Shown: positions 11,784 through 22,617, counted from the first letter of the stretch. The stretch: 64,000 bases of DNA from Aurantiochytrium sp. KH105 (GCA_003116975.1 BGKB01000084.1:1-64000); one strand, 5' to 3'. Made by a program: numbers and translations. Notes: generated by a model from the letters alone, not told the origin.

Positions 11784-14427
11784 TCGAGCATCTCAAATTG
11801 TTGCATTGTCTCCTTTGGGCTTTTGGCTGATGCCCAGGACCAAGAGTGTCCGTGGGTCGTCCCGCTTGCCGGCGAACCAGGCTTGCTTGGCAACAGGTTT
11901 GGAGCCAAGTTTTGTGAAAAGAGCAAGGGGCTGAAGTGCTGGTGAGTCCGTGCCCGATCGGCCCGCTCGTGCGCGTGCGCGTGCGCGCGCGCGGAGTAGC
12001 GTGCTTGTTGGTTCTTCATATCAATTTTATGCACGTTATTCATGCACAAGCGAGGTTTTTGCGGCCCCAGCAATCCAATGGCCCATTTTGGATGGAAGTT
12101 ATTTCTTCTTTTGTCCATCGTCGGCCCGACGGGCAGTCTTATTTTGACATGAAATGACTTGCCTTGGCATCAACATTGGTATTGGATTGTTGGTTGGCTT
12201 TGCTCGGGTCCGTGAGAGAGTCCTTGGAAGGCCGAAAACCTTACAAGCCACCAGCCAGCTGGCCGAAAGAAAGCCAGCTGTCTCCTAGAACCCCCGACAG
12301 CAAGGAAGACCTCGATAAATGAGAGGCACCCGCGTTCTGCCCTGGTGGTCGAGCAAGCGAGCTTTGTCAAGTGTGTATCACTGCATGCCATTGTGTGGCC
12401 ACACGTCACCCTGGAGGCAAGCAGCCTGTGCCAGCCAGCAGCAGCCGGCAGCCAGTGCCACCAGTCCAGCCAGTCGCCAGCTGCAGCTGCAGCTTTCATC
12501 GTCCATTCTCACCCGGCAGGCCTAAGCGGGCCGAACCCGACTTCCATCGCCATCGCAGCGGTCGCGACCATCGAAAGACCGAGGCAACTGGACGAAGTGC
12601 TGGAGCTAGGGACCTAGAGCTTGTGCTAGGAGCTAGAGAGAGTTCGGGAGTCGAGCTCGGACAAGAGCCAGAGGCCGGCCAGCGACCGCGAGTGATTCTG
12701 AGCAAGTGATCGAACGGAACGAGCCGGAATGCGAGATAAACGAACAAGACACTGTCTGCGAGCGAGGCTCGTTTCGAATAAAATAAGTCAGGCGCTCTTG
12801 CTTTCGCGCTTCGCTCATGCTGTGGTCAATCGGGAGCACGGAAGCAGCGACAAACTACCACGCAAAGGAAGATCTAGAAAAAGGATATGGGGCCGCTCGC
12901 AGCTGCGGACGGAAGCAAGCTAACATGGAAGCAAAAGAGGAAGGTGCGCTGGGCGCCTCCTCGTTTTCTTCGGTGAAAGAGGGCGCCAGAACCCTGAGCT
13001 CCGGTCTCCCACTAGAGTGTGATGACTGAGGTATGCGGTGGGTCCTGCGAGGCGTCCGTGCCTACCACAGCCATATATACATTCGAGCGAGCAGCTTGGT
13101 CATTTCCCCAGTTTAATCTGTGGGCCGAGACGGGAGCGAAGAATTCGCTGCGGGTCGGCGCTCGCGCGCGAGCAGATTTGGCCTAGAGGTTTAGCGTAGT
13201 CTTGTATAGGCGTTCTTTTCTGCTGTCCCGCAGCTCTTTCCCTCGCGCGCAGAAACAGAAAGAAAAAAGGTTTGTTTGTTCGAAGCATTTTCCTTTTTTT
13301 CATTTCTTTTCATATCTCTCTGTGCTTTGCACGCCATCATAGACGCCACGCCTCGCCACGCCTCCGCGCCACTGCCGGCCGGACTGTTCTCCGCTCGAAA
13401 CTGCACGCGTGCATGCCGCGACATCGCGCGGCATGCACGCCTTCGCATGGACGCCCTCTCGCCGCGCCCAGTCCATTCTCGCATCCATCTCCAGACGAAC
13501 TTTGAACTCTCCCCCCCTCTCTCTCTCTCTAGCGCACGCGCGCCACACCCTTATTACCGGCGTTGCCTGGCTGGCCTGTTCCAAGTGCCCAAAGTGCGCG
13601 CGGTGTTGACGGTGCCCAAGCTAGCCGCGCCGGCCTCGCCTCGCGTCGCGTCGTGGGCGCACGCTCGCACGCACAGAGGAAGCAAAAAAGTAGGAAAGCA
13701 AAGAAAAGCACGGACGCCGATGGCGGGTGCGGCGCGCGGGTTGCTGTTGCTTGCTGCATGCGGCGTCCTGCTCTTGTCTTTCTCCTTTCCTCTCTTTCTT
13801 TCTTTCTTACTTTCATTCTGTCTGCTCGATCGAGCGACCTCCGCGCGGCCAGCGAGTCGACCGCTCCCACGCCCTTCTTCTTCTCACCGCCCCCGACCCC
13901 TCCCCCCTCCCAGCCCCCTTCCCCGCACCCATCCGCTGCGGGGCCCTGCTTGCCCTGATTCCCCCGCAGCGCCTTGCGGAGCGCTTATTCCAGCCGCCCC
14001 CCGCCCCCTCCTGCTGCTTTCCGGCCGGTTCGACAGGCGCTTTCGCAACGGGCGCGCAACAGGCAGGAACGGCGCGCGAGGGCCAGGCCGCCGGCGCAGC
14101 CCGCACCGGGATCTCTCTCCCCCTCTCCCTCTGGCGGGAGAGCAGGAAGAAGGGAGGCAGGGGAGGAAGGGAGGGGCCAGAGGGAGGGAGGCGGCCAACT
14201 AACTAACTAACCAACTAGCTAACTAACTCCGATCGACCCGCCGGAGAGGGAAGGGAAGAGCGGCACGGAGAGCGGCGCCGCGTCTGCGCCGCCGCACGCG
14301 AGCGCCGCCGCCCCGCGCAGCAAACGCGCAGCGCAGCCCGGTCGCGGCGACGCAGGCGAGCAGGGAGGCAGCGCGCCACGCGCAGCAGCAGCGGGCCGAG
14401 CGGAGGCGCGAGGGCGGGCGGGCGCGA

Positions 14428-14466
14428 GAGCGAGCGAGCGAGCGAGCGAGCGAGCGAGCGAGCGGC
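14428..14466. repeat. GAGC tetranucleotide repeat
   Basis: About nine GAGC units in the GC-rich region upstream of the zinc-cluster gene. Confidence 0.85.
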
Positions 14467-14681
14467 GAGCAGAAGGGCCTGGAATTTCGAACAGCCGCGC
14501 GATCAGCGAGCGCGCAGCGCAGCGCGGCTCGATCCCGCGCGGCGCGAGGCGAGCCGTCGCGGGGCGTGGCGCGAGCTCCGGCCGCGCGCGTGTTCGAGGC
14601 GAGCGCGACAGCGGCAGCGGGGCAAGCCGCGCGCAGGCGGGCGTGGACTTGCGCAGGCAGATTTGAAAAAGCTAGCTGGCG

Positions 14682-14712
<31 letters not shown>

Positions 14713-14771
14713 AGACAAACAGACAGACAAACAAACAAACAAACAAACAAACAAACAAACAAACAAACAAC
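14682..14771. repeat. Compound GACA/AAAC microsatellite
   Basis: Roughly nine GACA units pass through mixed GACA/AAAC units into about 12 AAAC units. It lies about 0.65 kb upstream of the zinc-cluster start codon, so it may fall in its promoter or 5' leader. A further GTGA/GAGT tract lies at 15275-15304. Confidence 0.9.
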
Positions 14772-15417
14772 CAGCGAGCAAAAGCCAAATCCAGGCGAGG
14801 CGAGCCCGCAACTACCGCGCCAGCCGCGCGCCCTGCGGAGCGAACGCGCGCGAACGAGCTCGTACGCGTGCGCGGAAGAGCCACTCTCGCTCGCATCGCA
14901 CGCGCGCGCAGCCCTGGAGCCCGCGCAGCAGCCAAACAGACCCCAGACCCGACCCGGCGTGGAGCTGCCCTGCCCAACCCGGCCCGGCCAACACGCGGCG
15001 TCCGCACGCAGCCCCTGCCCTGCCAAGCGAGCCCAGCGAGCCCAGCAGAGCAGCTTCGTCCGCGGCGCGGCGCGGCACGGCACGGCTCGAGCGAAGCGGA
15101 GCGCGGCAGCGTGACGTCGCGCGCAGTCGAGACCCGAGTGGACCCGAGCCAGCATCTCTAGCGAGCGCCGAGGCCTCAGGCCTGGCACGCGGCACCGCGC
15201 CCAACGAGGGGCGGGGCGAGGCACCGAACGGACGGACGCCCTCGCCCGCCCGGCCTCCTCGTCGCGGACGCACGCGAGCGAGTGAGTGAGTGAGTGAGTG
15301 AGCAAGTAGACGGCTACTCGGCCGGCATACTCTCTCAAGTCCCGGCGTGTGCCTCGTGCAGACACCGACTCTGAACGGGAGATCTACAGAGATCCCGCAC
15401 AGAAGAACTTTGGAAGA

Positions 15418-18400
15418 ATGATGCACGATGACGCCCGCGCCTTTGAGAACGACCAGTTCTACCAGCAGGTCGACAATATGCAGCCTCATCTCGGTGGAGA
15501 CATCTTGTATAATAATAACGCCACCAGCTCGTCTTACTCTGGCCAGGGCATGTCCTACGCACCCCCGGCAGCCATGGATCCGCAATTCTCCACAGGTGGG
15601 CTCCCCGACTTTGGCGGCTTCCAGGATCCCTTCTTCTCAAGTGGACCCTACGGCCAGGACTCCTTTCTCGATATGCCCACCATGAACTCCCCGTCGCGAC
15701 CCCAGTCCCCGGCTCTCGGCATGCACCAAATGTATTCGCAGCAACAACCGCATCATCAACAACAGCCCGTCGCCGCTGCTTCCGACTATGCTGGTAATGG
15801 CGAGCAGCAACAGCAGCCGAAGCGGCAACTCAAGCGGTACTCGTCCTCGGCGCTGCAGATGCAAGCCATTGACCAGCTTCTCGAGGGTGGCGACTTTGAT
15901 TTGCCTCCTGGCGACAACCTCTACTTTCCCATGTCCATGGACGTCCCCTCGGCGCCATCCTCCCAGCCGCCAGCCTACAACGACAACTCTTACGCACAAC
16001 AACAAATGTACATGACCTCCAGCAGCAGCAGTAGCAGCAGCGCTAATAATAGCAGTATGCAGGCCGCGTACGCCGCGCCGCCTCCGCCAGCTGGACCTCC
16101 ACCCATGATGATGCCTACACCCATGCGTAAAATGTCGTCCGCCGCAGCCTCTGCCGACGATGACGATGTCACGTCCGCATACGTCCAAATCAAGCTTGCT
16201 AGTGGTGGACCCAGACCCGCCAATTTCCGTCTTGGCCAAAGTGTCGACGGTGTCTTCTTCTTTGAGGCAGCTGGTAATCTCATGGGCGCAGGCGTTCTCA
16301 TCGGAGACGTTCTCGTTGAAACCGACGGCGAAATTATCCCCCCTTCGCTCACCGTTGCCCAGGCATCCGAACGCGTTGCCCGGGCTCGTGTTCTCTGCAT
16401 GAACCGCGTCACCCCCGTACTCGAAAGTGCACCCGCTTCCAACGACCCCTGGATGCTCGACATTGACAATGAGGAATCCGCCTTTTCGATTGTGCCCTTT
16501 GACGATGTCGACGACGCCAAGCTCAACGCTGACGCAGCTGCCATCGCAGACTCCATGGCCGCTGCCGCTGCCATGGGACCCGCCGCCTCTACGTCTTCCT
16601 CTCTTGACTCGAGCAGCACGGGTACAACGGTGGCCTCTCCCCCTGGTGTCGACGTCACTCCTGCATCGGCGCGCGCTCCCAAACGTCCTGCTCCGCGTTC
16701 CACCAGTGTTGGTTCCATGTCGACCACCTCGTCCACGCGGACCAAACGCACGCGACCCACCTGCGCCTCGGAAGGATGCACAGACGCCGCGCTCAGCGCC
16801 GCTGTTGGCTACTGCAAGACGCATGCAATTTATACGTGCAGCACGGAGGGATGCGAGCGCCATGCGCGTCTTAACCAGCAACTGTGCACCATTCATGGTC
16901 GCGTCAAGGGACCCGAAACCCAAAGCGGTCGTCGTCGTTGCAAAATTGAAAACTGCCTCAAGGCAGCGGCCTGCTCGGGACTTTGCAAGGCTCATGGCGG
17001 CGGAAAACGTTGCCAAATGCCCGAGTGCACCAAGGCTGCACAGGGTGCGACCATGCTTTGCGTCGCTCATGGTGGAGGGCGTCGCTGCAAGATGGAGGGC
17101 TGCAACAAGCTCGATCAGGGCGGCGGCATGTGCAAGGCCCACGGAGGCGGGCGCCGCTGCACGCATCCCGACTGCCCCAAGTCAGCCCAGGGCCAGGTCC
17201 CGTTTTGCATCCAACACGGAGGCGGGGTCCGCTGCAAGGAAGAGGGTTGCAACAAGCTTGCCGGTGGCGGTGGTCTCTGCCGTGCTCACCGCGCGGGCGG
17301 CAAGACGTGCAGTACGCCGGACTGCATGCAGCTCGCTCACGGTGGCACCAACTATTGCAAGAAACATGGCGGCGGTCGCCGCTGCCGCGAGTCGGGATGC
17401 ACGCGTGCCGCGGTCAGCGCCTTCCCGCGTGATCTTTGCACCCGGCATGGCGGCGGACGTCGTTGCGCCGAGGAAGGATGTACCAAGTCGGCCGTCGGTC
17501 GCACCGATCGCTGCACCGCCCATGGGGGTGGGGTGCGTTGCGAGATGGACGGCTGCAGCAAAGCTGCCGTCGGCCAAGCCGTCGAGCTTGCCACCACTCC
17601 TGGCCAGCCCATGCGTCTTTGCAAAGCTCATGGAGGCGGGCGTCGCTGCAAGCACCCCGATGGCTGCACTCGCTCTGCCGAAGGCTCGCTTGATCGCTGC
17701 AAGGCCCATGGGGGCGGGAAACGCTGCGCCATCGAGGGCTGCCCTCGTTCGGCTCGCGGATCCACGGCGTACTGTATCACCCATGGAGGAGGGAAACGGT
17801 GCATCGTCGACGGCTGCAACACATCGGCTCAGGGCGCCAAGGGTCTTTGCGTGGCCCATGGCGGCGGTCGCCGCTGCAAGCACGAGGGCTGCGACAAGCT
17901 CGACCAAGGCGGCGGGCTTTGCAAAGCTCATGGCGGTGGGAAACGCTGCCAAGTCGAGGGCTGCCTCAAGGCCGCACAAGGCAGCGAAGGCTATTGCGTC
18001 ACCCACGGAGGAGGCCGCCGATGCCGCATGCCTGGTTGTACCAAGCACGACATTGGCAAGGGCTTCTGCCGTCCCCACGGCCAGACCCGACGCTGCGAGG
18101 CTCCGGACTGCGACCGCTACGACGCTGGTGGAGGATTTTGCAAGGCCCATGGCGGCGGCAAGCGCTGCGCCCACGATGGCTGCGCACGTGCTGCGGCGGA
18201 CGCCCGCACCGAGTTTTGCACCGTCCATGGTGGAGGTAAGCGCTGCGGCGTAGAGAACTGCAACCGTTCCGTGCGCGGAGGCTCCAAATTTTGCGTCAGC
18301 CATGGAGGAGGCCGTCGCTGCCAGGTGCCTGGATGCACCAAGCATGATGCTGGTCGCGGCAAATGCAAGGCCCATGGCGGCGGTCGCCGTTGCCAGTTTG

Positions 18401-18795
18401 AGGGCTGCCCCAAGTCGGCCACGAGCGCCGGCAACAAGCTCTTTTGCATTAAACATGGTGGCGGACGTCGCTGCCAAGTTCTTAATTGTGAAACCTCGGC
18501 CCGCCACGGTTCGGCATACTGCCGTCTGCATCAAGAGCTCCTTGGCGCCAATGGCTCCTCTTCGGCATCGCAGTCGTCGGCGCGTCTTTCGCGCGCACCT
18601 TCGATTGCTAGCTCGACGGTCTCGAGCGTCACGGATGGGAGTCAAGTGAACCCCGCCTCGAACGCTGGCACCCCTGCTCCCCCCATCCAGCGTAGCGCAT
18701 CGGGCTATCACTATGACAGCTCAGCGTCCAACTCGATGCAGCTTTCCTCATCATCGTCGTCTGGCATTGTCGAGCAGATCACCGTCAACCAGTAA
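15418..18795 (+). CDS. WRKY19-like Cys/His zinc-cluster array protein
   Basis: A 1125-residue protein from the ATG pair at 15418/15421. The frame can be extended to a GTG at 15349, but an in-frame stop at 15307 and the lack of an earlier ATG favour 15418. The N-terminal half is Gln/Ser/Pro-rich and disordered, with a PDZ-like stretch around residues 250-335 (GVLIGDVLVETDGE). From about residue 460 there are 23 modules of the form C-x4-C, variable linker, C-x2-H, mostly joined by HGGG(R/K)RC. One module has an extra residue (KHPDGC), one is joined by an irregular HRAGGKTC linker and one by HGQTRRC. A Ser-rich tail follows. This module is annotated in many stramenopile genomes as 'probable WRKY transcription factor 19', from a zinc-cluster similarity rather than a WRKY domain. 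Metal binding is inferred from conserved Cys/His. Transcriptional or chromatin roles are guesses. No intron is needed. Confidence 0.9.
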   Translation: MMHDDARAFENDQFYQQVDNMQPHLGGDILYNNNATSSSYSGQGMSYAPPAAMDPQFSTGGLPDFGGFQDPFFSSGPYGQDSFLDMPTMNSPSRPQSPALGMHQMYSQQQPHHQQQPVAAASDYAGNGEQQQQPKRQLKRYSSSALQMQAIDQLLEGGDFDLPPGDNLYFPMSMDVPSAPSSQPPAYNDNSYAQQQMYMTSSSSSSSSANNSSMQAAYAAPPPPAGPPPMMMPTPMRKMSSAAASADDDDVTSAYVQIKLASGGPRPANFRLGQSVDGVFFFEAAGNLMGAGVLIGDVLVETDGEIIPPSLTVAQASERVARARVLCMNRVTPVLESAPASNDPWMLDIDNEESAFSIVPFDDVDDAKLNADAAAIADSMAAAAAMGPAASTSSSLDSSSTGTTVASPPGVDVTPASARAPKRPAPRSTSVGSMSTTSSTRTKRTRPTCASEGCTDAALSAAVGYCKTHAIYTCSTEGCERHARLNQQLCTIHGRVKGPETQSGRRRCKIENCLKAAACSGLCKAHGGGKRCQMPECTKAAQGATMLCVAHGGGRRCKMEGCNKLDQGGGMCKAHGGGRRCTHPDCPKSAQGQVPFCIQHGGGVRCKEEGCNKLAGGGGLCRAHRAGGKTCSTPDCMQLAHGGTNYCKKHGGGRRCRESGCTRAAVSAFPRDLCTRHGGGRRCAEEGCTKSAVGRTDRCTAHGGGVRCEMDGCSKAAVGQAVELATTPGQPMRLCKAHGGGRRCKHPDGCTRSAEGSLDRCKAHGGGKRCAIEGCPRSARGSTAYCITHGGGKRCIVDGCNTSAQGAKGLCVAHGGGRRCKHEGCDKLDQGGGLCKAHGGGKRCQVEGCLKAAQGSEGYCVTHGGGRRCRMPGCTKHDIGKGFCRPHGQTRRCEAPDCDRYDAGGGFCKAHGGGKRCAHDGCARAAADARTEFCTVHGGGKRCGVENCNRSVRGGSKFCVSHGGGRRCQVPGCTKHDAGRGKCKAHGGGRRCQFEGCPKSATSAGNKLFCIKHGGGRRCQVLNCETSARHGSAYCRLHQELLGANGSSSASQSSARLSRAPSIASSTVSSVTDGSQVNPASNAGTPAPPIQRSASGYHYDSSASNSMQLSSSSSSGIVEQITVNQ

Positions 18796-19046
18796 GAATG
18801 TGTGTATTTCCTGGCTCTTTCGAAAGGGACTTCAGCCAGGCAAAATATGCATGTTTCCCCTTGAACAAATCTATCACAAAACTTTTCCACTGTAAAGTGC
18901 ATGTCAATGATACTCTTACTATTCCTGTCTATACACATTGTCGACCTTGTCTGCAAATCCATTTGCTTTGCTTCTTTTCACGAGGAAAAAGACATTGAAT
19001 TTTTTGTCCTCACTGGAGCCAGCTTTCTTTCTATTCATGCTCGACT

Positions 19047-20018
19047 TTATGTCCTTGCTGGAGGTCGGCTTTTTCGGCCCAACATGCGTTTCTTGTCCTT
19101 GAGGTCTTTGGTGAGCGCGTCGAGCTGGGCGCTGATCGAACTCAGCGATGGTAACGGATCACGCTCCTCCTCAATTTTGTTCGTGCTTGTCTCTTTTTTA
19201 GATGCAGGAATAGTACAGGAATCGATCAATTTTACGCGATCTTCATCCTTATCGGGCATAGGGTTCCTTTCAGCCATGGCATGATGCTCTTCGTCCAACG
19301 TCTCTTGGAGTGAAACCTCTTCGGAGACCCTGTCCATATCACTGGCTTCTTCAGGATGGGTTTGGTGGTGGTCACAACTGTTGGCATCACGCTTGATTGC
19401 AGAGCCATCATTTTCTGGACTTGTTTCAATGTTGTGATCGCAAGGGAGTGTGGAAAAGTCCCTATCGTCAGGTTTTTCAACATCTTCTTCCTCGTTCGCG
19501 TCGTTCTCGTCAACATCATTATTGTCATCAGCATCATCATCACAAATTGTTTTCGATGCAATTGGTTCTTCCTGTAATGGATTGCCGACGAGCTCAAGGT
19601 GTTGAAGGCGACGCTCAAGGTTAACGGGTACCATCTTGATGTTGTTGTGTTGTGCCCATACAATACAGATGCGATCGCACGCAAGCAATGGGTCTAACCC
19701 CGTAATACTATTGTGCGCGCAATCAAGTTCGCGTAAATTCACCAGAGCCTCGACACCATCGAGTCGACTTAGCTTCGCATGACTGACGCAAAGTCTAGAG
19801 AGCGAATTAAACGGCCTGAGCCCACTTAAGCTGTCGATTTCCGTAAAGCGAGCCCGCAAGACCCGTACCAAACCCGCGTACCCGCCCAGTACACGTGCAA
19901 GAACGTCCGCGTTCACATTTTCCTGATTGCTCACGTTGACTTCTTCGAGCAGCGACTGCTTCACAACCTCCGACGAGCAGGCATCGACGCGCCGACGCAC
20001 GCGGGTTACGCTCGCCAT
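19047..20018 (-). CDS. Leucine-rich repeat protein with acidic tail
   Basis: A 323-residue protein from the ATG at 20018 (MASVTRVRRR). The open frame continues upstream only to a TTG at 20111. Residues about 50-175 hold four to five SDS22-like leucine-rich repeats (SLSRLCVSHAKLSRL, NLRELDCAHNSITGL, RLQHLELVGNPL). Next is a long Asp/Glu-rich segment of about 100 residues, probably disordered. A basic helical end (SAQLDALTKDLKDKKRML) closes the protein. SDS22-type repeat proteins commonly act as binding platforms in phosphatase or ciliary/centrosomal complexes, but nothing here picks a partner. It is divergent from the tail-anchored gene starting at 20502, with a 483-bp shared upstream region. 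Confidence 0.8.
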   Translation of the reverse strand: MASVTRVRRRVDACSSEVVKQSLLEEVNVSNQENVNADVLARVLGGYAGLVRVLRARFTEIDSLSGLRPFNSLSRLCVSHAKLSRLDGVEALVNLRELDCAHNSITGLDPLLACDRICIVWAQHNNIKMVPVNLERRLQHLELVGNPLQEEPIASKTICDDDADDNNDVDENDANEEEDVEKPDDRDFSTLPCDHNIETSPENDGSAIKRDANSCDHHQTHPEEASDMDRVSEEVSLQETLDEEHHAMAERNPMPDKDEDRVKLIDSCTIPASKKETSTNKIEEERDPLPSLSSISAQLDALTKDLKDKKRMLGRKSRPPART

Positions 20019-20501
20019 TTTCCATTTTTGGCTTGACGCGCTTGATCGCACAAGGGAACAGCCAGCGCAGGCTGAGCTCAAAATTTTCGTAACGGCACGA
20101 AACCAAAACAAGCAAAATCTTCTTTGGCCGCCTCAGAAAATATACTTCTTTCTCTCCGTGTCTACGACATGTAGATGTTAATCAGCGTGCGCTAACAGGG
20201 ACATGTCCGCCTTGGCAAACGTGCATGCCCCAACAGCGATCTTATAGGCACAAACTCTAAAAAAGCTGTCCTCCTAGCAGCCAACTTTCGACAACCCGTT
20301 TTCTAAGCGCAACCCGTTTTCCAAGCGCAACCCAATTTTTCGACAACCCATTTCCCAAGCGCAACCCTTTTTCGGAGCGCAACCCTTTCTCGGTGCGCAA
20401 CCCAAATTCCAAGCGCAACCCTTTTTTCGAGCCCCCATCATCATGTCACATCACAACGATGGCAAAGAGCAAAAACCCCGCCCAAGTCCGCGCGCCACAA
20501 G
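20019..20501. promoter_or_regulatory. Shared upstream region of a divergent gene pair
   Basis: This interval separates the start codons of the LRR gene (-) and the tail-anchored gene (+), so it must carry both promoters or one bidirectional promoter. No TATA box stands out. Its right half is an 18-bp minisatellite (20290-20432). Confidence 0.55.
20290..20432. repeat. 18-bp minisatellite, unit GCGCAACCC(N)TTTTC
   Basis: About eight imperfect copies of an 18-bp unit beginning CGCAACCC, followed by a T-rich stretch and AAG or GAG. They end about 70 bp before the ATG at 20502, which places them in the promoter or 5' leader of that gene. Confidence 0.85.
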
Positions 20502-21215
20502 ATGCTGCGCGGGGCGGCGGTCGCGCGGGGGCTGGCCAGCAAGGCGACTCGCGCCGCCAAGAAGCGGCGCAGGACCGACGGCGCGCAGCGGCTGCAGCGC
20601 GAGCAGCAGCAGCGGCGCGAGCAGGTGGCGGGGCCGGCCGGCTTGCGCCAGGAGCGGCTGGCCGCGGCGAACGAAGAGCGCCGCCTCGCCGACCGCGCGG
20701 CGAGGCTCGCTCGAGAAGCGCGAAACCCAGAGCCGAGCCGGCAGCGCGCCATCTGGCCGGATGGCGGCACCATTATGCCCTCTTCCAAGGCCCGTGCACC
20801 GCGGAGGATACAGACCAAGCAGCGCGTCCCGCCCGAGGGCGTCAACGCGCTGGCCCTTATGGAGGGCTCCGCCAAACTCTGGGCCAAGACCGCCAGCCGC
20901 CTCGAAGACGCCGGCAATCTCTCCGCCAAAGACTACGAAGCAGCTTACGCTCAGGCCGTGGCCGCACGGAATCTAGCCATCACCTCCAAGTGCGAGTGCC
21001 GTGTGCTCATGGCCGATGCCGCGTGCACGGCTGGAGCCAAAATGATCTACTCTGACCTGCTCAATCGCGCGGATCTCATTCACGCCCGCATTAACGAAAG
21101 CCTCGGCGAGGTGCCTCGTCGTCGCGCGTCCTCTTCCTCGCGAATGGCGGTGCGTGCTTTATCCGCCGGCGCTCTCGTTTCCGCGACAATTGCTGCCTTG
21201 GCATTCATTCTTTGA
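20502..21215 (+). CDS. Tail-anchored coiled-coil protein of unknown function
   Basis: A 237-residue protein from ATG 20502. Residues 1-75 are very rich in Arg, Ala, Gln and Glu and predict a long basic helix or coiled coil (QRLQREQQQRREQ). A central region (about 105-205) has helical Ala-rich character with several Cys (KCECRVLMADAACTAGAK). The last 20 residues are a hydrophobic segment ending exactly at the stop (ALSAGALVSATIAALAFIL), as in tail-anchored membrane proteins. No family is recognised. By general rules the hydrophobic tail would direct it post-translationally to ER, mitochondrial or peroxisomal membranes. An earlier start in another frame is unsupported. Confidence 0.7.
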   Translation: MLRGAAVARGLASKATRAAKKRRRTDGAQRLQREQQQRREQVAGPAGLRQERLAAANEERRLADRAARLAREARNPEPSRQRAIWPDGGTIMPSSKARAPRRIQTKQRVPPEGVNALALMEGSAKLWAKTASRLEDAGNLSAKDYEAAYAQAVAARNLAITSKCECRVLMADAACTAGAKMIYSDLLNRADLIHARINESLGEVPRRRASSSSRMAVRALSAGALVSATIAALAFIL

Positions 21216-22617
21216 TGCTAAAACCAAGTCTTCTTCTGCCCGACTGCCTGCCGGAGTCATGCGCAACGGAGAAGGCGATAGATTATGATCATGTGTATTT
21301 GTGTATAGAAGTAGCGGGGAGAAGCTGTACTTCCTCGACATCTACTACAAGGGAAAGCTCGGGCCCAGGCAACCTGGCACAGCGACAACAACGAAAAGAA
21401 TGACCTCGGTGGTCTCATCGCTTGGCCAATATGACACAACGCTCGGACTGTACCGGCAGGTCCTGAAGATGAAACGCCCAGACTGTACCAGGATGGAGGT
21501 TGTCGAAATTTATCAATTCACGCATGAGCTGTACCAGGTCCTCGAGACGAACGAGGAAGAGCTCGAGCTGAAGCACGGGCATCTATCTATCTGGCCGTCA
21601 TGCTGTTTTGAGTGTCGTTCGTGTTGATCGTCCAGAAGCGATTCGTGGATGCGCTCGAACATGCCAACAAGGCTTAGAAGATTCATGGCGTCGCTTTCGC
21701 CTCAGATGAAATGTTTCTCGATATTGCTCACAAAAGGGCGAAGCGAGGCAGGGTCGTATTGCTGGCAACCATGCGGAGGCTGTTTCAGCGCTCGCAAAGA
21801 CTGTAGAGAATCGAGAGACACGGCTGGGCCCAGAGCGTGGTCTGACTGCAAAGTCGCTGTGTTCGACTCGTTGTAGCAATGCACGAACTTATTATTTGGC
21901 ATTCGCCAGGCCACGAACAACGAAGTCTGGGTATAAAAGTACCAGAGCTAAATATCAAGAGATCAGGTAAACAAGGGTTGAAGGTCCGGTCAAAACTCTT
22001 GGAAAAGGTGTTTCTTCACCTGGAGCTTGCTTGCGTGTGTCATTCATTCATTCATTCAAAAGTATACCCATGTTATATTGTTGTTGTTTTCATGAGCTGT
22101 CTGGACCGAGCACTTGGGCCAGCCAGCCAGCCAGCCAGCCAGGAATGATGATGATCATGGTCGTTGCCCACAATGGTCCGAGGTTGGAGAGAACTGGCGT
22201 TTACGTTAAGCGAACCTGAAAGTCCGTCGCCCTTCTTTTTTGCGTCCACGAATATGGAGAGGGGCTAAACGTCGAGCAATTTGCATTGGAGCAACGGAAC
22301 GTCTACGAATGCGTCTTCGCGTTAAACGCTTGGAAGAAGGACGTGTGTGCTCTTTGCCTTCAGAGCCCTACGTTGAGACAGTCGCGGTCGCAATCTGGGT
22401 GTTAAAAGCGCAAGCGTCCGTCTGCCACCAAACAAGCTCCTGCTTTGGACGCCTCGAGAAAGTAAATTATAAAAATAAAATTAAAAATAGGCCTACAGGA
22501 CTCGGATTCCTTGTAAATCCGACTTTTGCAAATCTAAGGGGAAAATGGTACTCAAGAGTAATTTTCCCGAGGATGGAGGGTTAAATTTTTATTTTATTTT
22601 TTATCCTTGTTTACTTG
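21216..22617. other. Intergenic stretch with no clear gene
   Basis: Plus-strand open segments occur (for example 21301-21627, containing MEVVEIYQFTHELYQ). They start without a convincing ATG and match no family that I recognise. Short CATT (22042-22059) and CCAG (22122-22142) repeats are present. Base composition is more AT-rich than in neighbouring genes, which fits decayed or transposon-derived DNA. Confidence 0.45.

Larger units (their letters stand above)
4221..15417. other. Gene-poor, repeat-rich 11-kb interval
   Basis: I see no supportable gene here. Open frames of 100-380 codons exist on both strands, especially 5.3-6.4, 7.4-8.2, 9.7-11.5 and 13.3-15.4 kb. They overlap each other in several frames, have Arg/Ala/Ser-rich translations, and reflect GC-rich DNA with few stops. 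The interval is dense in microsatellites: GGCTC/GGCTT, GAAGC, CAG, CCAG, CATTC, CTCCG-type, GAGC, GACA, AAAC and GTGA units. The last few kilobases probably hold the promoter and 5' leader of the zinc-cluster gene. RNA genes without strong sequence signatures cannot be excluded. Confidence 0.6.

Noticed and set aside
15637-18711. Two 509-codon antisense frames across the zinc-cluster gene
   Set aside because: They mirror the regular Cys/His repeat codons of the sense gene and have no recognisable domain.
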